Below are positions 10,819-24,193 of a stretch of 64,000 bases of DNA, piece after piece; position 1 is the stretch's first letter, and each line of letters opens with the position of its first letter. This stretch comes from Sambucus nigra (taxonomy: Eukaryota > Streptophyta > Magnoliopsida > Dipsacales > Adoxaceae): NCBI GenBank assembly GCA_949130495.1, contig OX422208.1, forward strand, positions 393,412,561 through 393,476,560, read 5' to 3'. The translations under genes and the position numbers were made by a program. Below the pieces are notes generated by a model. That model made no database searches. It was not told where the DNA came from and saw nothing but the letters and a program-made list of their open reading frames with translations.

Positions 10819-11209
10819 TGAAATATACGTGATTATTTGTCATTATTAATGGGAGGGATGGTGTGAATAATGTAATATGAAAAGTAAGGATATAATTGTC
10901 AAACAAATGACTCCTCACGTTTTCATTCTTTCTAAGTATAAGAGATTATTAGAGAAAAAATTGTGTTTAATCTATATTTATATCTATACTACTTCTAAAT
11001 GTCAAAATTATTTTTATTTGGACCCTTATAGCCCTTTCAAATAAAAAAATTAATCACTCATTAATACACATTTGTGCCCCTTCAAATACTCATTAATACA
11101 CCTAATTCTCCCCCCTGGCCCTCTCTATTGGACCTTTCCCCTTCATTTTTAAATCACGTAACTTTATCTTTTAACCCTTTTTTATTCATATACGATAAAT
11201 TTTATTTTC

Positions 11210-11319
<110 letters not shown>

Positions 11320-11423
11320 TATAAATAACATTATATTCATTTAAAATGTTGTCGATGCAGTTGAGTTTTCTAACCAGAAAATATTGGACCCGCGAGAACG
11401 ACGTATTTTATTAATGATAATCC

Positions 11424-11455
<32 letters not shown>

Positions 11456-11568
11456 GCTCAAAATGAGATTTTCGATATTATGTTAAATGATAAAAAAAAA
11501 ATCTGACTTCACTTTTTTAACTATTCAAAAAAACTTGGTTCGTAAATAATCATTAAGTAATGGTTACT

Positions 11569-11597
11569 ATAGTCTCTCTCTCTCTCTCACTCCCCCC

Positions 11598-11658
<61 letters not shown>
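11569..11658. repeat. Compound microsatellite (TC)n-(TA)n-(TG)n
   Basis: TC units at 11569..11590, TA units at about 11598..11621 and TG units at about 11622..11658 follow each other almost without gap. Confidence 0.93.
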
Positions 11659-11660
<2 letters not shown>

Positions 11661-13730
11661 ACACATCCACATGCACACACACTTAAGAAAAATATGTTAA
11701 AATAAACATTTTTACCGTATTAAAGACCAATTGAACCTGAGAATGGTCTGCGGAATATAAATTTTTGATGGCTTTTGCAAGAAAACAGCTTAAGGTGTTT
11801 TAAACCCCATGACAGTATATATGATATAAAATAACTTCTATTAAAAATTATAATAATTCGGAATGTTGATTTTAATAAAAGGTTATTTGTTACTTGTTAA
11901 ATTTATTTTTTAAAAGTGCAAAGATCATAATATGAAATTAAAAAAAAAAAAAGCATGAGTTATAGATCCAACTATTTAATACAATTAGTGGTATAGATCA
12001 TTTAATAAATTTATTTTGAATATAACTTTGTTAGTCACATTAAAATTAAGTGTCCTTCAAATGGGGTTCTTTGATTACGGATTTTTTCCCATGTGATTGG
12101 TTTTATTTAGATCAATTTCTTAAACTATGATTTTTAATTACATGAAAATTAATCAGGGGTAATAGTGTTAAAAAATCCAGGAAGTTAATAAGAATGTTAA
12201 ATTATCCTGGAACTTATTGTCTAAACAATATAGGATGGGATGGATGACGAATGACCAACCAATAAATGGTTAAAAAATAGATATTTATGATAACCTATTA
12301 TTACACGTGAAATGAACGTGTGTACCGATTAGTTAAGTAAATTGATGCTCACTTCTTTTAAAAATTTAAGCTTGATATACACCACAAAAGCCTTTCCCGG
12401 TGAATATCTCAAAAGTCTGGACCACAAAACTTATGATAAAGTTGTATACAATAATACGAGTTGTGTCTCATCTATGTAAACAATATAAAACTGTAGCCCA
12501 AAACAATGTGAGTCTGTTATGTGGCAATTGACTTATTTATCAATTATCCTATAATCATTTGGAGTTGCCATGGTGGAAAATATTTTAGTACAGCGTGTGA
12601 AATTTGTAGAGTTGATGAAATGAATAGGCAACTATAATTGATGAAATTAAGAGAGAACTTAAGATTTATTTTACTATGAAAGAGTCCCATTATGTGTATT
12701 TTTGTATTTGGTTTCCCCTCAAACTTCCCTACCTACTTTTATATCATGAAATTAATGGGATGTTTGATGTTGTTAAAACCAATGCAGGGGAATAGTGGAA
12801 GAATGATATATAAGAGGTTTTTAATGGCTTCCTTCTGTCAAGAGAGGATCCATAAGTCTCTGATGCCCTCACTATCAATGGGTAACCCGGTGATTTATAT
12901 CCATGTCAAAATCAGGTTTTAATCTTACACGCTATCTTGAAATATTTCTTTGGCATTTACTTATACATTTCTTATTGACAGAACAAAATATTGTTTGTTT
13001 GTTATGATGACAACTCAATCCTTTAGGAGTGTTTGGCTTTGAAAAATCACTTTCAATAAAAAATATTATAATTTCAACTTTTAATTCGAAAATAGAGATC
13101 CTTTTACCACAAACAAATTATATCACTTCAAACCAAACAAAATCGAAATATATCAGCATTTACTCAATACCAATAAGAATAACTCTAGGGAATAGAGTTT
13201 ATTTTACACATTCAACTAATCCAATAATGTATAATTGCAGAATCATTTAATTTAACCGTGGATTACGGCAAGACCCACATGCATCGAATGATTAACGCAA
13301 CCATGAATAACATAGCCTTCTTCTCCATAGCAAATTCCAACTCAATCATTTGATAGGTATGATATGATTTTGCATATATCTTTAACTAATATATGTTTTT
13401 TTACATTTAGCATTTCAATGTTTACATTAACATCTCATTGTTTATAATTTCATTTTAACAATTATTTTCAGAATTATATATTGAAATTCTTGGGTTCAGT
13501 CGAATTTTTAAGGTCTCAATTTTAAGGTAACTTCGTATAATTTCATTGGTTACATTTTCTATAAGCCATCTTTATCCTACTGCATATTTATCGTTTTTTT
13601 TTACTTGTTGGTTCTTTAAATTTAATCTAAAGAAATAAAATTTCATTTGCTAAATAGTTATGTTATTTCGATTTACAATTCTGAATTGGATTGCTAACAA
13701 TCAATTTGTGCATTTTTCATAGTCTTGCTC

Positions 13731-13781
<51 letters not shown>

Positions 13782-14350
13782 ATGCATTGTGTGGCCTGCA
13801 TGCTAGTTGTTATTTGAAACTTAGAGGTATTCGTATAATAACGTATTGTCATGCATAGTTATCACATCATTTTATTCTAGTATTATGAGATTGTAAATTC
13901 AATGTTATCAAATCACGAACATTCCGGTAGGAACCTATAAGGACAACCAAGGGTGGTGATTATGTGGGTTAACAAACAGGTGTAAATAATAATTAATACT
14001 CTTTATCTGATACATCTCTCTCCTTCTAAAATTAATAATCCCTTTCACGTAAATAGATTAATCAAAAATCTCTTTGAAACAAAAAAATGAGTAAATCAAA
14101 AGTCTCTTGAAAACTAAAAAGATGATCCATTCTAGACTCAATTAATTAATCTCTCGATCCAACAAAATTTAGATTCAATTAATCTGTTTTCATCATTCTT
14201 CCCTCAAATCACATTACACAATGCTAATAATATTATTATATCTATATAACGTTTTATTTCTTCAGAAAATAGTTAAATATAGTTTTCAAATTTTCAAAAT
14301 TATTTTTTATATAAATAAAAAAGGATTTCGGTTATAAAAACATTTTTAAC

Positions 14351-14355
14351 GTTGT
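14351..14355. repeat. Target site duplication of element B, left copy
   Basis: GTTGT before the 5' LTR pairs with TTTGT at 28529..28533 after the 3' LTR (4 of 5 match). Joining the flanks around one copy gives a stretch that matches an uninterrupted AT-rich repeat unit near 28720-28760 (AAC-5 bases-ATTTATAG), which supports the insertion point. Confidence 0.7.
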
Positions 14356-14874
14356 TGTTAATACCATAAATTATCCACCTACGTGGACTAATCAGAAGTG
14401 AACACTTGCCCTCCTATGTGGCCAAAATTCCAATCAACAGATAGTAGCTCGACAGGCATCCCGACCAACATAAATAATGCCGACCATCAATACCAATAGA
14501 GAGTTACCATACCAAGGGTTTTACCACATGTGGTTTATACAACTAATCGTCATATTCATTATGTACGGGTGTAAATGATAAAATGTATAAAGGCATTCCA
14601 TCCCTTAATATACCAACCCTTAATCTTCGGGTCATTATAAATAAATTGTATCCCCTTCATCAAGGGCATGGTAGTACAGATTCTAGGATATTCTTATTAA
14701 CAAGAGTACCTAGCTTTTCATAACCTCTAAAATCAGTACTATAACAATGGATGTAGGCTTTCTTATATAGCTGAACCGCTTTAAAAACCTTGTGTCCCTC
14801 TTTTATTTATAATTACAATTATATATTTATCTGTGATTATAAAATTGGATCGAGTCTAGTTTTTTACATCAACA
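14356..14874 (+). repeat. 5' LTR of element B (519 bp)
   Basis: Starts TGTTAATACC and ends ACATCAACA. It aligns throughout with 28081..28528, e.g. AATCAGAAGTGAACACTT and ATTATGTACGGGTGTAAATG are shared. It keeps about 50 bases near 14725-14780 that the 3' LTR lacks. TATA box at 14636. Confidence 0.94.
14636..14643 (+). promoter_or_regulatory. TATA box in 5' LTR of element B
   Basis: GTCATTATAAATAAATTG about 240 bases before the LTR end; the 3' LTR has the related CATTATAAACACATTG at the same place. Confidence 0.65.
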
Positions 14875-14875
14875 A

Positions 14876-14894
14876 ATTGGTGCTGTCGATGGGA
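14876..14894 (+). promoter_or_regulatory. Decayed primer binding site of element B
   Basis: TTGGTGCTGTCGATGGGAA follows the 5' LTR and matches the intact site of element A (TTGGCGCCGTCTGTGGGAA) in all but a few positions, mostly C-to-T changes. Confidence 0.8.
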
Positions 14895-14937
14895 ATGTGT
14901 ACCTGATCGCCATTCTCAATTTTATTCAACGAAAAAT

Positions 14938-16642
14938 GAATGATCCAAAGCCCAATGCCAGAAATGAAGGCAACTCACCTGATCCATCTTCTCCGCCTAC
15001 AGCAATCGACCTAAATGGGATCCGTGTTAGTATTATAACACGTCAAGATGCTATGCATGAAACAATGAGATAATTGGCTCAGTCGTTACAAGCAAGATCT
15101 CCATCCATATCCAGATAGCAAGAAGTTCCATCACCACATAGAGACATGTCGCATCCACCTCTTAGGCATAACAAACACAATCATTCTAGATCATCTCACG
15201 ATATGACTTATCACCCAGGAATCAGTTCCTCAATCAGAGCCTCAGAGCCTTATGATAACTATTATTTCTTTGTTGAAAGGTCGAGTGTCTTAAAGAGAGT
15301 GAGTCGAGCTTCGCCTTTAGATCTATTGGAACCCTAAGCAAATAGAAAACTTCCTAGATCAGTATCGAGGAACACTCAATATCCATCTGACCAGCGCGAA
15401 GCCATGATCAAATCAATATCAATCATCCGACAATATTTATATACCGAGAAGACTTCTTAAGAAGAAAGTTTAGCGGATACACATAGTCGGGGCAGTCCTA
15501 TGTGATCTTCCAATCGAAGTCCCCCGACTATGTGTATGCACTAAAATTTCCTACTCCATTTAAGTCGGCTCTGTGTATCCACAATTGTTGTGGTTTTCCT
15601 ACTCCATTTAAGTTTAAAGCTCCTGTGGTTACCCCTAAATATGATGGGAAAACTGATCCAGTTCTGTATATTAAACAATATCAAGCAGCCACTGACATTT
15701 ATTCGGTACCCAATGAGATGAGATGTAGAGCGTTCTCAAGAACCATTAGACGTTCTTCTCATATATGATATAATAACTTGCCCCGAAGACAAATTAGTAA
15801 CTTTAACCAGCTTTTCGAGCTATTTATTAGCAATTTCTATTTGGGGGCCAAGCCAGTAAATAGTGTATCCCATCTCTTGAGTGTAAGATAGCATTTTGGG
15901 GAAAAAACTAGGGATTACGTCACTCATTTCAATAATGAGAAATTGGAAGTGGTAGATAACAAGGAAAAAATAACCATCACTGCTCTCATGAGTGGGTTGC
16001 TTCCCGAGAAACTGCATTATACGCTGGCCAAAGATCCTCGTAAAACCATGATCGAGCTCATAGCTAAGGAAGTTAATATAATAAATGTTGAGGAAGCAAT
16101 GGGTGCAAAGCAGAGCCCAGCCACAAAGACTAAGAAGAAAGATCAGAAGGAGTCGAAGCCAAAAAAAGTGGATAAGCTAAAAAAAATATGGAACTTACAC
16201 TCCACTGAGTGTTAACACTCACCATATCCTTGAGGAGAATAAAACAATAAGGATTTGTGATGGCCTGAAAGGTTGAAAGAACCTCCTAATAAGAGGGATA
16301 TATATAAATATCTTGAATTCCACAAGGATCACGACCATACAACAGATAACTGCATTTCTTTACAAAATAAGATAAAATCTCTCATCCGTCTAGGAAAACT
16401 CAATAAATTTATTAATCGTCATGAAAGTAGAAAAGCTAGAAGAAGATAAAATTCTACTTGTAAGCCCAGAGATGACAGGAAGAGAAACCATACATTTGAT
16501 TATGAGGATGATCCCAATCTACTGAAGAAGCCCAAGCAACCAAAATATGAACTAACTATGATTAGTTTTGGTTCATTTGATTGTCATGTCATTATAGATG
16601 GAGATACAGAAGGAGGAGATCACACTTCTAAAAGAAAAGCTT
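14938..16642 (+). pseudogene. gag: gag of element B (decayed)
   Basis: Begins at ATG 14938 (MNDPKPNARNEG), the same distance from the primer site as in A. Pieces of the A protein are readable in several frames: KFKAPVVTPKYDGKTDPVLYI (15610-15680), EMRCRAFSRTIR (15715-15750), EKITITALMSGLLPEKLHYTLAKD (15960-16030) and the nucleocapsid segment EFHKDHDHTTDNC (16315-16360). This copy keeps the second Cys that element A lost. Many stops and frameshifts; no product expected. Confidence 0.88.
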
Positions 16643-16644
16643 AA

Positions 16645-17180
16645 TTGAATGAAGCCCAGGCTTGCTCTTATATCCAGAGAATTAATCTGAACGAAGAAGA
16701 CCCTCCTAGGAAGGTCAACAAAGATAAATTAGTGATTGGTTTTCCAAAGAATGATCTCTCTAGGGTGCTTTATCCCCACGATGACCAACTGGTTATAAAA
16801 TTCAGGATCCAAGATACTGTCATCGCTAGAATTTTGATTGATAATGGAAACTCGACAGATATAATGTTTCTAACCTTTCTTTCAAAGTTTGGATTTAAAG
16901 CTCAACCAACTGGAACCCTACTATAGGCCATTAATAGGATTTTTTGGTGAAAAAGTTTACCCTCTTGTGAAAGTCAATCTAGAAGTGTTGTTTGGCACTT
17001 TGACGCCAAGTCATACGAAAAAAATACGCTTCTTTGTGATGGATAAAAACATTCTATCTGACTATAATATGATCCTCGGAAGGGTAGGATTAAAGGAGTT
17101 TGAAGTTGTACCATCAATAGTTCATCAATTCTTGAAGTTTCCAACTAACTTTGGTGTAAGTGTCGTAAAAGGAGATTAAA
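16645..17180 (+). pseudogene. pol: Aspartic protease domain of element B
   Basis: Readable with one frame change near 16890: DKLVIGFPKNDLSRVLYPHDD, then ARILIDNGNSTDIMF (active-site DNG), and in another frame KIRFFVMDKNILSDYNMILGRVGLKEF. These match element A segment by segment. Not functional because of the frame change and the truncated upstream frame. Confidence 0.86.
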
Positions 17181-18585
17181 AGGTTGCCAGAGAATGTTAC
17201 TAATCCTCAGCCGACTAAGAGGATTTTCTCTAATTGAAGAAGAAGAAGAATAACACCTATCAGGTGATTACTATTGAGCCCAATAATGAATTTAAAGTTA
17301 AAACTTTTGATCCACTAGATGAGATAGAATTAGTCAAGGGAAAGATTGTGGAAGCTACTGAAAGTATTGTCCTGTATGATGACAAACCTGAAAGAACTAT
17401 ATAGATCGGTTCAACACTAGATCCAATCCTTAAATAGGAATTGATTATATTTCTGAGGCAACGGAGAAGTGTATTTGCTTAGAGCCATGAGGATATGTCT
17501 GGGATTGATCCCAACTTCCTTTGTCATGAGATCAATATTAATAATGATGCTAAGCCTATCAAGCAGAGACAAAGGGTTTTCAGTCCTTAGAAGAATCAAG
17601 TTATCCAAGAAGAGATCGAGAAACTTCAAAAAGTTAAGTTTATTAAACATGTGAAGTATCCAGCCTGGTTAACCAATGTTTTAATGGTAAAAAAGAATAA
17701 TAATAAACGGAGTTTTATGTGGATGATATATTACAAAAAGTAAGAAGACCTCAGATCATATCAGCGATCTCAGTCATACATTTGATCTGTTGAAAAAGCA
17801 TCAGATGAAGTTGAATCCGACCAAGTGTGTGTTCGGAGTATAGGAAGGAATGTTCCTTAGCTTCATAGTTAATCAAAGAGGAATTAAAGATAATCTAGCA
17901 GAGATGAAAGCTTTAATCGAAATGCAGTCACTGACTTATAAGAAATATGTGCAGAGGCTCATCAATAGAGTAGCAGCTTTAAATAGATTTGTTTCCTGAG
18001 AAACAGATAGGTGCTTACCATTTTTTAAGGTGTTGAGAAAGACTTTTGAGTGGAATGTAGAATGTGAAGAAGCGTTCCAGGAATTAAAAAAATATTTGGG
18101 ATGACCTCCTGTGTTATCCCGACCAATCTCGGGAGAGAAATTATACTTGTACCTAGATGTTTTTGAATCTCCAGTTAGCTCGACTTTGGTTAGACTGGAC
18201 AATGGTATCCAAAGACCAGTTATTACACAAATAAAGCATTTAGGGGGGTCAAGATTAGGTATCTAAGCTTGGAAAAATTAGCTTTAGCACTTATTGAGGC
18301 TTTAAGGCGTATGGAACCTTATTTCCAAGAATATACTATAGTTGTGTACACTGATCTGCCTCTTCGGCAAGAACTCAACAAGCCTGAGAAGTCAGGAAGA
18401 TTGATGTACTGGGCAGTTGAGCTAGGAGAATATGATATTATCTATGAACTACGATCTTCATTAAAAGGTCAAGTTCTGGCAGATTTTACTGTCGAATTCA
18501 CCTATCCAGAGGTTCCGATAAGAAAAAATTGCTTACCAAATAGACTTCAAAAGACGATAGTGCAGCTGAAAAGCAAGTTGTAATC
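17181..18585 (+). pseudogene. pol: RT-RNase H of element B with the RT core deleted
   Basis: The upstream part reads VKYPAWLTNVLMVKKNNNK up to about 17710, then jumps straight to FYVDDIL-like sequence. Against element A about 110 codons are missing, including the finger and palm motifs between KKKNNKWR and YVDD. The thumb follows with frameshifts. RNase H is recognisable at 18260-18520 (LEKLALALIEALRRMEPYFQ and VVYTDLPLRQELNKPEKSGR). The deletion makes this RT inactive irrespective of the stop codons. Confidence 0.88.
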
Positions 18586-18689
18586 ATTGTCGATCAACCT
18601 GAGTTAGCCAAAACTCAGGAATTGGCCAAGAAATATATAGAGGAGAGAAATAAAATATTCCATCATGGAATTCTTTTTTAAGAAAGCTT

Positions 18690-19510
18690 CAAGGATGATA
18701 TCCCTTTATGGAATTTATACATCGATGGTTCTTCACGTGAAAATGGAAGTGAAGAAGGAATAATACTCAATACTCCTAATGACATTGATGTTGAATATGC
18801 ACTTAGGTTTCAATTTAAAGCCTCAAACAACGAGGACGAATATGAAGCTTTAATAGTTGGACTAGATTTATCCTATTCATTAGGTGTCGAGCAAGTAATA
18901 ACGCACAGTGATTCACAGTTAATGGTCAACCAAGTGATTCAGCTAAATGGAGTCAGGGGGATTTGATGACTAGATACTTCGCTAAAACCATGGAAGTTAT
19001 TTCCAAGATCTCAGTCGTGCAAATGCAAAGGATTCCTAAGATAGCCAATGCCCGAGAAAATGCACTTGCTCAGTTGGCTTCAGCAACCAGAGTTAAACTC
19101 AGGCGTACCATCCCAATAGAGATCCTAGCTAATCAGAGCATTGATGAGGACTTGATGATTAATTTCATTGCCATAGATTTAGGACCTTTTTAAATGGACC
19201 TAATTAAAGCCTATATTGAGGATGCGTCCTACCACCTGATCCCAAAGAAGTCAAGAACCTCCGATATAAAGCGGAAAGATATGTGTTAGACGAAGGATTT
19301 TTATACATAAGGGGATTAATGATCTCTTTATTGCGCTGTGTTCATACAATGGAGGAGGAAAATTTAATCAAGGAAGTGTACGAAGGTTCCTCTGGAGCTC
19401 ATTCTACAGGTCGATCATTGCTCCAATGAATCAACATTTAGGGATACTACTGGCCGACTATGAGGGCAGGTTATACAACCTTTACAAGAAAGTGTGATGA
19501 ATGCTAGAAG
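18690..19510 (+). pseudogene. pol: Archaeal-type RNase H and zinc finger of element B
   Basis: YIDGSS (about 18715), FKASNNEDEYEALIVGL, HSDSQLMVNQ and NARENALAQLASATR follow the order seen in A; the last Asp of the NA-AD motif is replaced. A 76-codon open piece lies at 18963..19193. The zinc-finger segment after 19370 is broken by a frameshift and a stop before KKCDEC. Confidence 0.85.
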
Positions 19511-19569
19511 TAATCTGCAATCCATAAAACCCCCAATGTCTCTCTCACACCCATAACTTCACCTTGGCC

Positions 19570-20478
19570 ATTTTCTATTTAGGTAATTGACTTGGTCGAC
19601 CCACTACCAATCACCAAGGGAAGATTTAAATATTTAGTCGTTGTTGTTGATCACTTCACCAAATGGGTGGAGGTAGAACCATTAGTAAACATGCCTTATG
19701 AGAAGGTGTATAAGTTCATTTGGAAAAATATCATATCAGATATGGGCTACCACATGTCTTCATTATTAATCATGAAACTCTATTCGATAACAATGAATTT
19801 GAAGCGTATTGTGTCCAGTCCAAGATCTTGAGGCTTCATTCTGCACCAGGTTATCCTCAAAATAATGGTCAAACAGAGCTAACAAATATGATTTTGCTCA
19901 ATGGGTTGAAGAAAAGACTTAATACTACAAAGGGCAATTAGATTAATGAGTTACATTTTGTTCTTTGGGCTTACAGAACAACACCAAGAATAGAAACTGG
20001 AGAGACACCTTACATGCTTGTGTTTGGAACTGAAGCCATGGTACCAGCCGAGATAGGCCTGCCAACCCACAAGGTAATGAACTTTGATTCTCCAAGTAGT
20101 GACTTGATTCGTCGACTAGATCTAGACATATTGGAGGAAGTTCGAGAAGATGTTTCCCTGAGAAACGTTGTATACCAACACAAAATTTCTATCTTCTATA
20201 ATAAAAGGGTTAAGCCGGCTAACCTTAAAGAGGATGATTATGTTCTTAAGAAGGTGATACAAAAGAATAATAATCTTGAGGATAATTGGCATGGCCCATG
20301 TCTCATCTCCATGGTTATCCGACCTGGAACCTATAGAATTGAGACTTTGGAAGGGGAAGAATTCAAAAATCCCTGGAATGTCGAGCATCTCCGAAAGTAT
20401 TATCAATTATTCACTGAATTGTTACTATTGTATTTATTTGTATTTTATGAGTCAAGTTTCAATAGAATATTGATTTGA
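19570..20478 (+). pseudogene. pol: Integrase of element B (frameshifted)
   Basis: DLVDPLPITKGRFKYLVVVVD and TKWVEVEPLVNMPYEKVYKF (19590-19720), then after a frame change RYGLPHVFIINHETLFDN, where the second catalytic Asp is replaced by Asn. NGQTELTN keeps the Glu. The C-terminal domain is open for 154 codons (20014..20478) and reads through the position where A ends (EHLRKYY) for 26 more codons. Confidence 0.88.
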
Positions 20479-20639
20479 GTCCCTTTAAGTTTTTTGATTT
20501 GTTTTTCGGAGTATGACGATATAACATCACACAAAAACAAGCAAAAATAACAAGTCATAATGTCTCTTGTCGATCAACAGTACATACATGCTTAATTATG
20601 ATGAATTCAACAGCTTGCAGCATAATTATTGCTCGCTCA

Positions 20640-20900
20640 AATGAAAAATTCTTGTATTACTTGGTATAAACAAGTCACGAACAAGAAGTAAATATTACTT
20701 CATGTATAGATTTGTATAAACAAGTCACGAACAATATGTCTTGTCAAACTAAGTTAAAGGAACACAATTCTAAAATGCTTAGTCGACAAGATCAATTTAC
20801 TTCATGTATGACTTCATAAAAATGAATCACGAACAAGAAGTTATTCACTTCATGTATGATTTTGTAGAAACAAGTCAAAACCAGAAGTGTAAAGCTTTGT
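20640..20900. repeat. Degenerate tandem repeats after pol of element B
   Basis: Units containing AACAAGTCACGAACAA and ACTTCATGTAT recur about every 55-70 bases. They occupy the same place (between integrase and the convergent aORF2) as the 42-bp array in element A, but the unit sequence differs. Confidence 0.65.
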
Positions 20901-20999
20901 ATACAACTAAAAAAGTTACAAACAAGTTTTACCTGACTAAGTTAAATGCATGAAGGCATGTAAATATTCCTAAAATACCGGGATGCAAAACTACACTAA

Positions 21000-21500
21000 A
21001 ACTGGCGAATGGTCACGGCCAAAATCCCTAACCAAGACTGTGGGTAGTGGACTTGGGCCGTGACCATTTCGGGCGTGACCAATTTTGTGGGTCGCGGCGC
21101 AAGTTCGTGACCAAAAAATATTCGCGGCCCGCAGGGGTCACGACAGATGGTCACGGACTTGGGCCGTGACCCATACCGCGACGGGAAAAAAATGGTTGCG
21201 GCCTTAGTCCTTGGCCCATAACCATGACAAAAATTGGTCGCGGCCAAAGTCCGTGACCCACACCGCGATGAAAAAAAGGAAAAAATTGGTCGCGGCCAAA
21301 GTTCGTGACCCCCTACCACGATAAAAAATGATCGTGGCCAAAGTCTGTGACTCACACCGCGATGAAAAAAAGGAAAAAATGGTTGCGACCATTTTTCGTC
21401 ATGTTTAGGGGTCATGGACTTTGGCCGTGACCATTTTTATGCGCGACATAAAAAATAAAAAATGGTCACGGACAAAGTCCATGACCATTTTTAATTACAA
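21000..21500. repeat. Left subterminal repeat region of the CACTA element
   Basis: At least a dozen copies of GGTCACGG/CCGTGACC or close variants, many paired head-to-head so that single strands could form hairpins. The long minus-strand ORF here (20996..21415) is a by-product of the repeats. Confidence 0.85.
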
Positions 21501-23449
21501 TTTAAAAAAATGTCTTTTTTTGGTCCAATCCTACAATTGGGGGTCCTATGACTGCACGATCGGTTGCTACGTGTAATGTTGGATGTGTACGAGGTATTGC
21601 AAATATTTATTATTGGAAAAACAATAAAAAAAATCACAAATTGCGAATCGGAAACGTTGTTAATAAACTAATATATATATATACAAACTTAAGAATATTA
21701 CACGTCTTAATAATTCCCATACCAAAAAAAAATTGGGCAGAGTCGATTTTTTGGACATTCCAAACCCTGTAAATATACAACCTTCTTATTATAAAGCCCA
21801 CACGACCATAAAATTTAACAATCAAATTATAAAAGCCCGTACGGCCATAAAAACTGTTAGAAACTGTTCAGAAAGAATGAGGTACATCAACTATTTAGAG
21901 CTATAAAGAGTGAGGTACATCAACAGTTAAACATGATCAAAATATATACAAACCAAATATTTATTTATAAGTGGAAGGCTGGAGATTCTTGATCACTTTA
22001 GCTAACTCAAACTTTAAACATTTGTGCAAGATTAAAAATTTCTAATGACAAACATCATGTTATCAAAAGATAAATTAAATCGTCATATATCAAAAGTTAG
22101 CAAGTGTCCCAACTCTTGGCTCAACATAAATTCCACTCTAAAAAAAGGTATTCTAAATAATATATACCTTCAACCCTCTTAAGTTGCTATAGCTGTAAGT
22201 GTCCGAGATGACGAAGCTATAAATGTAAATCATCAAACATTTGATGTTATTTCATTTAAATCCATTCCACAATTAACTTTACAAATAAAAAAGACATAAA
22301 ATAAAGAACTTAACAATAAATCAAAGTTAGCTCTTATAAGGAACCCAAATCATACAATGTAATTTACAATATCCTCGCTATTTTTTTAGCTCCTCTCATT
22401 TGATGCACACACCATTTGAAGAGTGAAAGGAAAAACAAAAAGGAAATAAGAGAAAAAGAATAAACTGATTAGTATCAAAAGATGTACAACCAAATAAGAT
22501 TTAAGAATGTAAACCAAAAAGGAAATAATACCGTGTTTCACGGGATTGATATAGGAATATACTAGCGCTGGATGTCAGAAGAATTCAAAAAATAATGTAA
22601 AAAACATACACAAATACACACGTAACGCTATGTCTGTTTTTTTTTTCAAAATGTAAAGGATTGTGAAGTAGAAGTTTATAGTAGAAAAGAAAGCATATTT
22701 TTGGGACTTGTCACACCCTCACCAATATCGCCACAATCCGGGTGAGAAATATAAAAATTAGGATCTTGAATAGATATCAGTAAATTATCAAAACTAACAA
22801 TATCTCACTATAAAAAATAACGACACGCACCCCAATAAAATGTAAAAAAAATCCATTTAATTATATTTGGAAAACAAAAATCACGACACTCATATAACCC
22901 CCAATATATAATATGATGACACAGATATAACCCACAACAAGGTGGATGTAATTTTTTTTACTTATTAAAAATCCATTTAATTATATTTTGTCAAAAAAAA
23001 ATATAATGTCAAAGGTTTTGAATAATATTTTGTCAAAAAAAAAAAAATAACACCAACACAATTCTAGGGTTTATTGACATAAAATACAATTTGTTCATAG
23101 TTACCCAAATAAACACACATACACATAAATATATGCATACACACACATATAAACATAAATCTATACATATACTCACACAGATACACACACACTTATACAC
23201 GCAAATAAAAATCTATACATACACATATACCCAAATAGAAATCTATACATACACACACACAACTACCACAAATTAACAAAGTGAAATGCACATACACAGA
23301 TACACACATACCTTTAAAAAATCTTACAGCTGAAATCGCAAAATCCCTAGGATGAAATCAAATCGTAAAAATCGCCCCAAACCCCCTTAGACGAAATTGC
23401 AAATGCTCAAATAGGAAATGGGACTGAGATAAGTAGCTTTTTTTAATGG

Positions 23450-23970
23450 CTAAATCTGGTCACGACCTAGAGCCGTGACCCACCATCGCGATCCATTAGT
23501 TCTATATCTGCTACTAATTGACGAATGGTCACGGCTGAGAGCCGTGACCCCCATCCTCGACCACCATAAGGGATAACATGCGTGACCCGTTGATGTTCAA
23601 ATGAGGGATGGTCGCGACCCATAGTAATGACCCATGCCAAGAAATGGTCATGGCCTCCAACCATGACCCTCAGTGTGTGTTTTTTATGTTTCGTCATGTC
23701 GATGGTCACGTCCCAAGTTTGTGGCCCATCCGCGACCAAGCTTGGAGGGAATTTAGGCACGAGTTTAGCGCCAAGATGGTCATGACCTGGTCACGGCTCA
23801 AGTTCGTGACCCATACTGGTTAGGGATTTGGGTCGTGACCACTTACAGAGAATCCATGACTCAGTGTGGAAATGAATATGGTCACGCCAAAAATTGAGAT
23901 GGCCACGGCCCAAGTTCGTGACCAGCTGGTCGTGGACTTGGGTCGTGACCAACTGGGCGTGACCATTCGC
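23450..23970. repeat. Right subterminal repeat region of the CACTA element
   Basis: Mirror of the left side: GGTCACGGCT, CCGTGACCC and GGTCGTGACC motifs at short spacing up to the right terminal inverted repeat. Confidence 0.85.
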
Positions 23971-24193
23971 AAGATTTGGTGTAGTGCAAACATATATTAC
24001 TCATACACTTGGTCACCACTGATAACTAATGCTAAATTTGGATTAATATATCTAAGTGCATTAGTAGAAATAATAGGATTACAATCACAAGTTGATGACT
24101 GATTAAAATAATCATAAGTTAACAACATAAACATGTGGATTTTCATTCATAATGACTGTATTACATTCAAATGAATAACATATTACGTGAAAA

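Larger units (their letters stand above)
20989..23986. mobile_element. Non-autonomous CACTA transposon nested in element B
   Basis: The right end, read on the minus strand, is CACTACACCAAATCTTGCG followed by AATGGTCACG. The left end AACTACACTAAAACTGGCG followed by AATGGTCACG matches it with a C-to-A change at base 1. Three-base duplications CAA flank both ends (20986..20988 and 23987..23989). Both subterminal 500 bases are packed with GGTCACGG and CCGTGACC motifs in both orientations, the transposase-binding layout of En/Spm elements. No transposase ORF; the interior is AT-rich with CA-rich runs near 23090-23320. Confidence 0.9.

Noticed and set aside
20996..21415. 139-codon minus-strand ORF in the CACTA element
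   Set aside because: It consists of subterminal palindromic repeats; no transposase motif.
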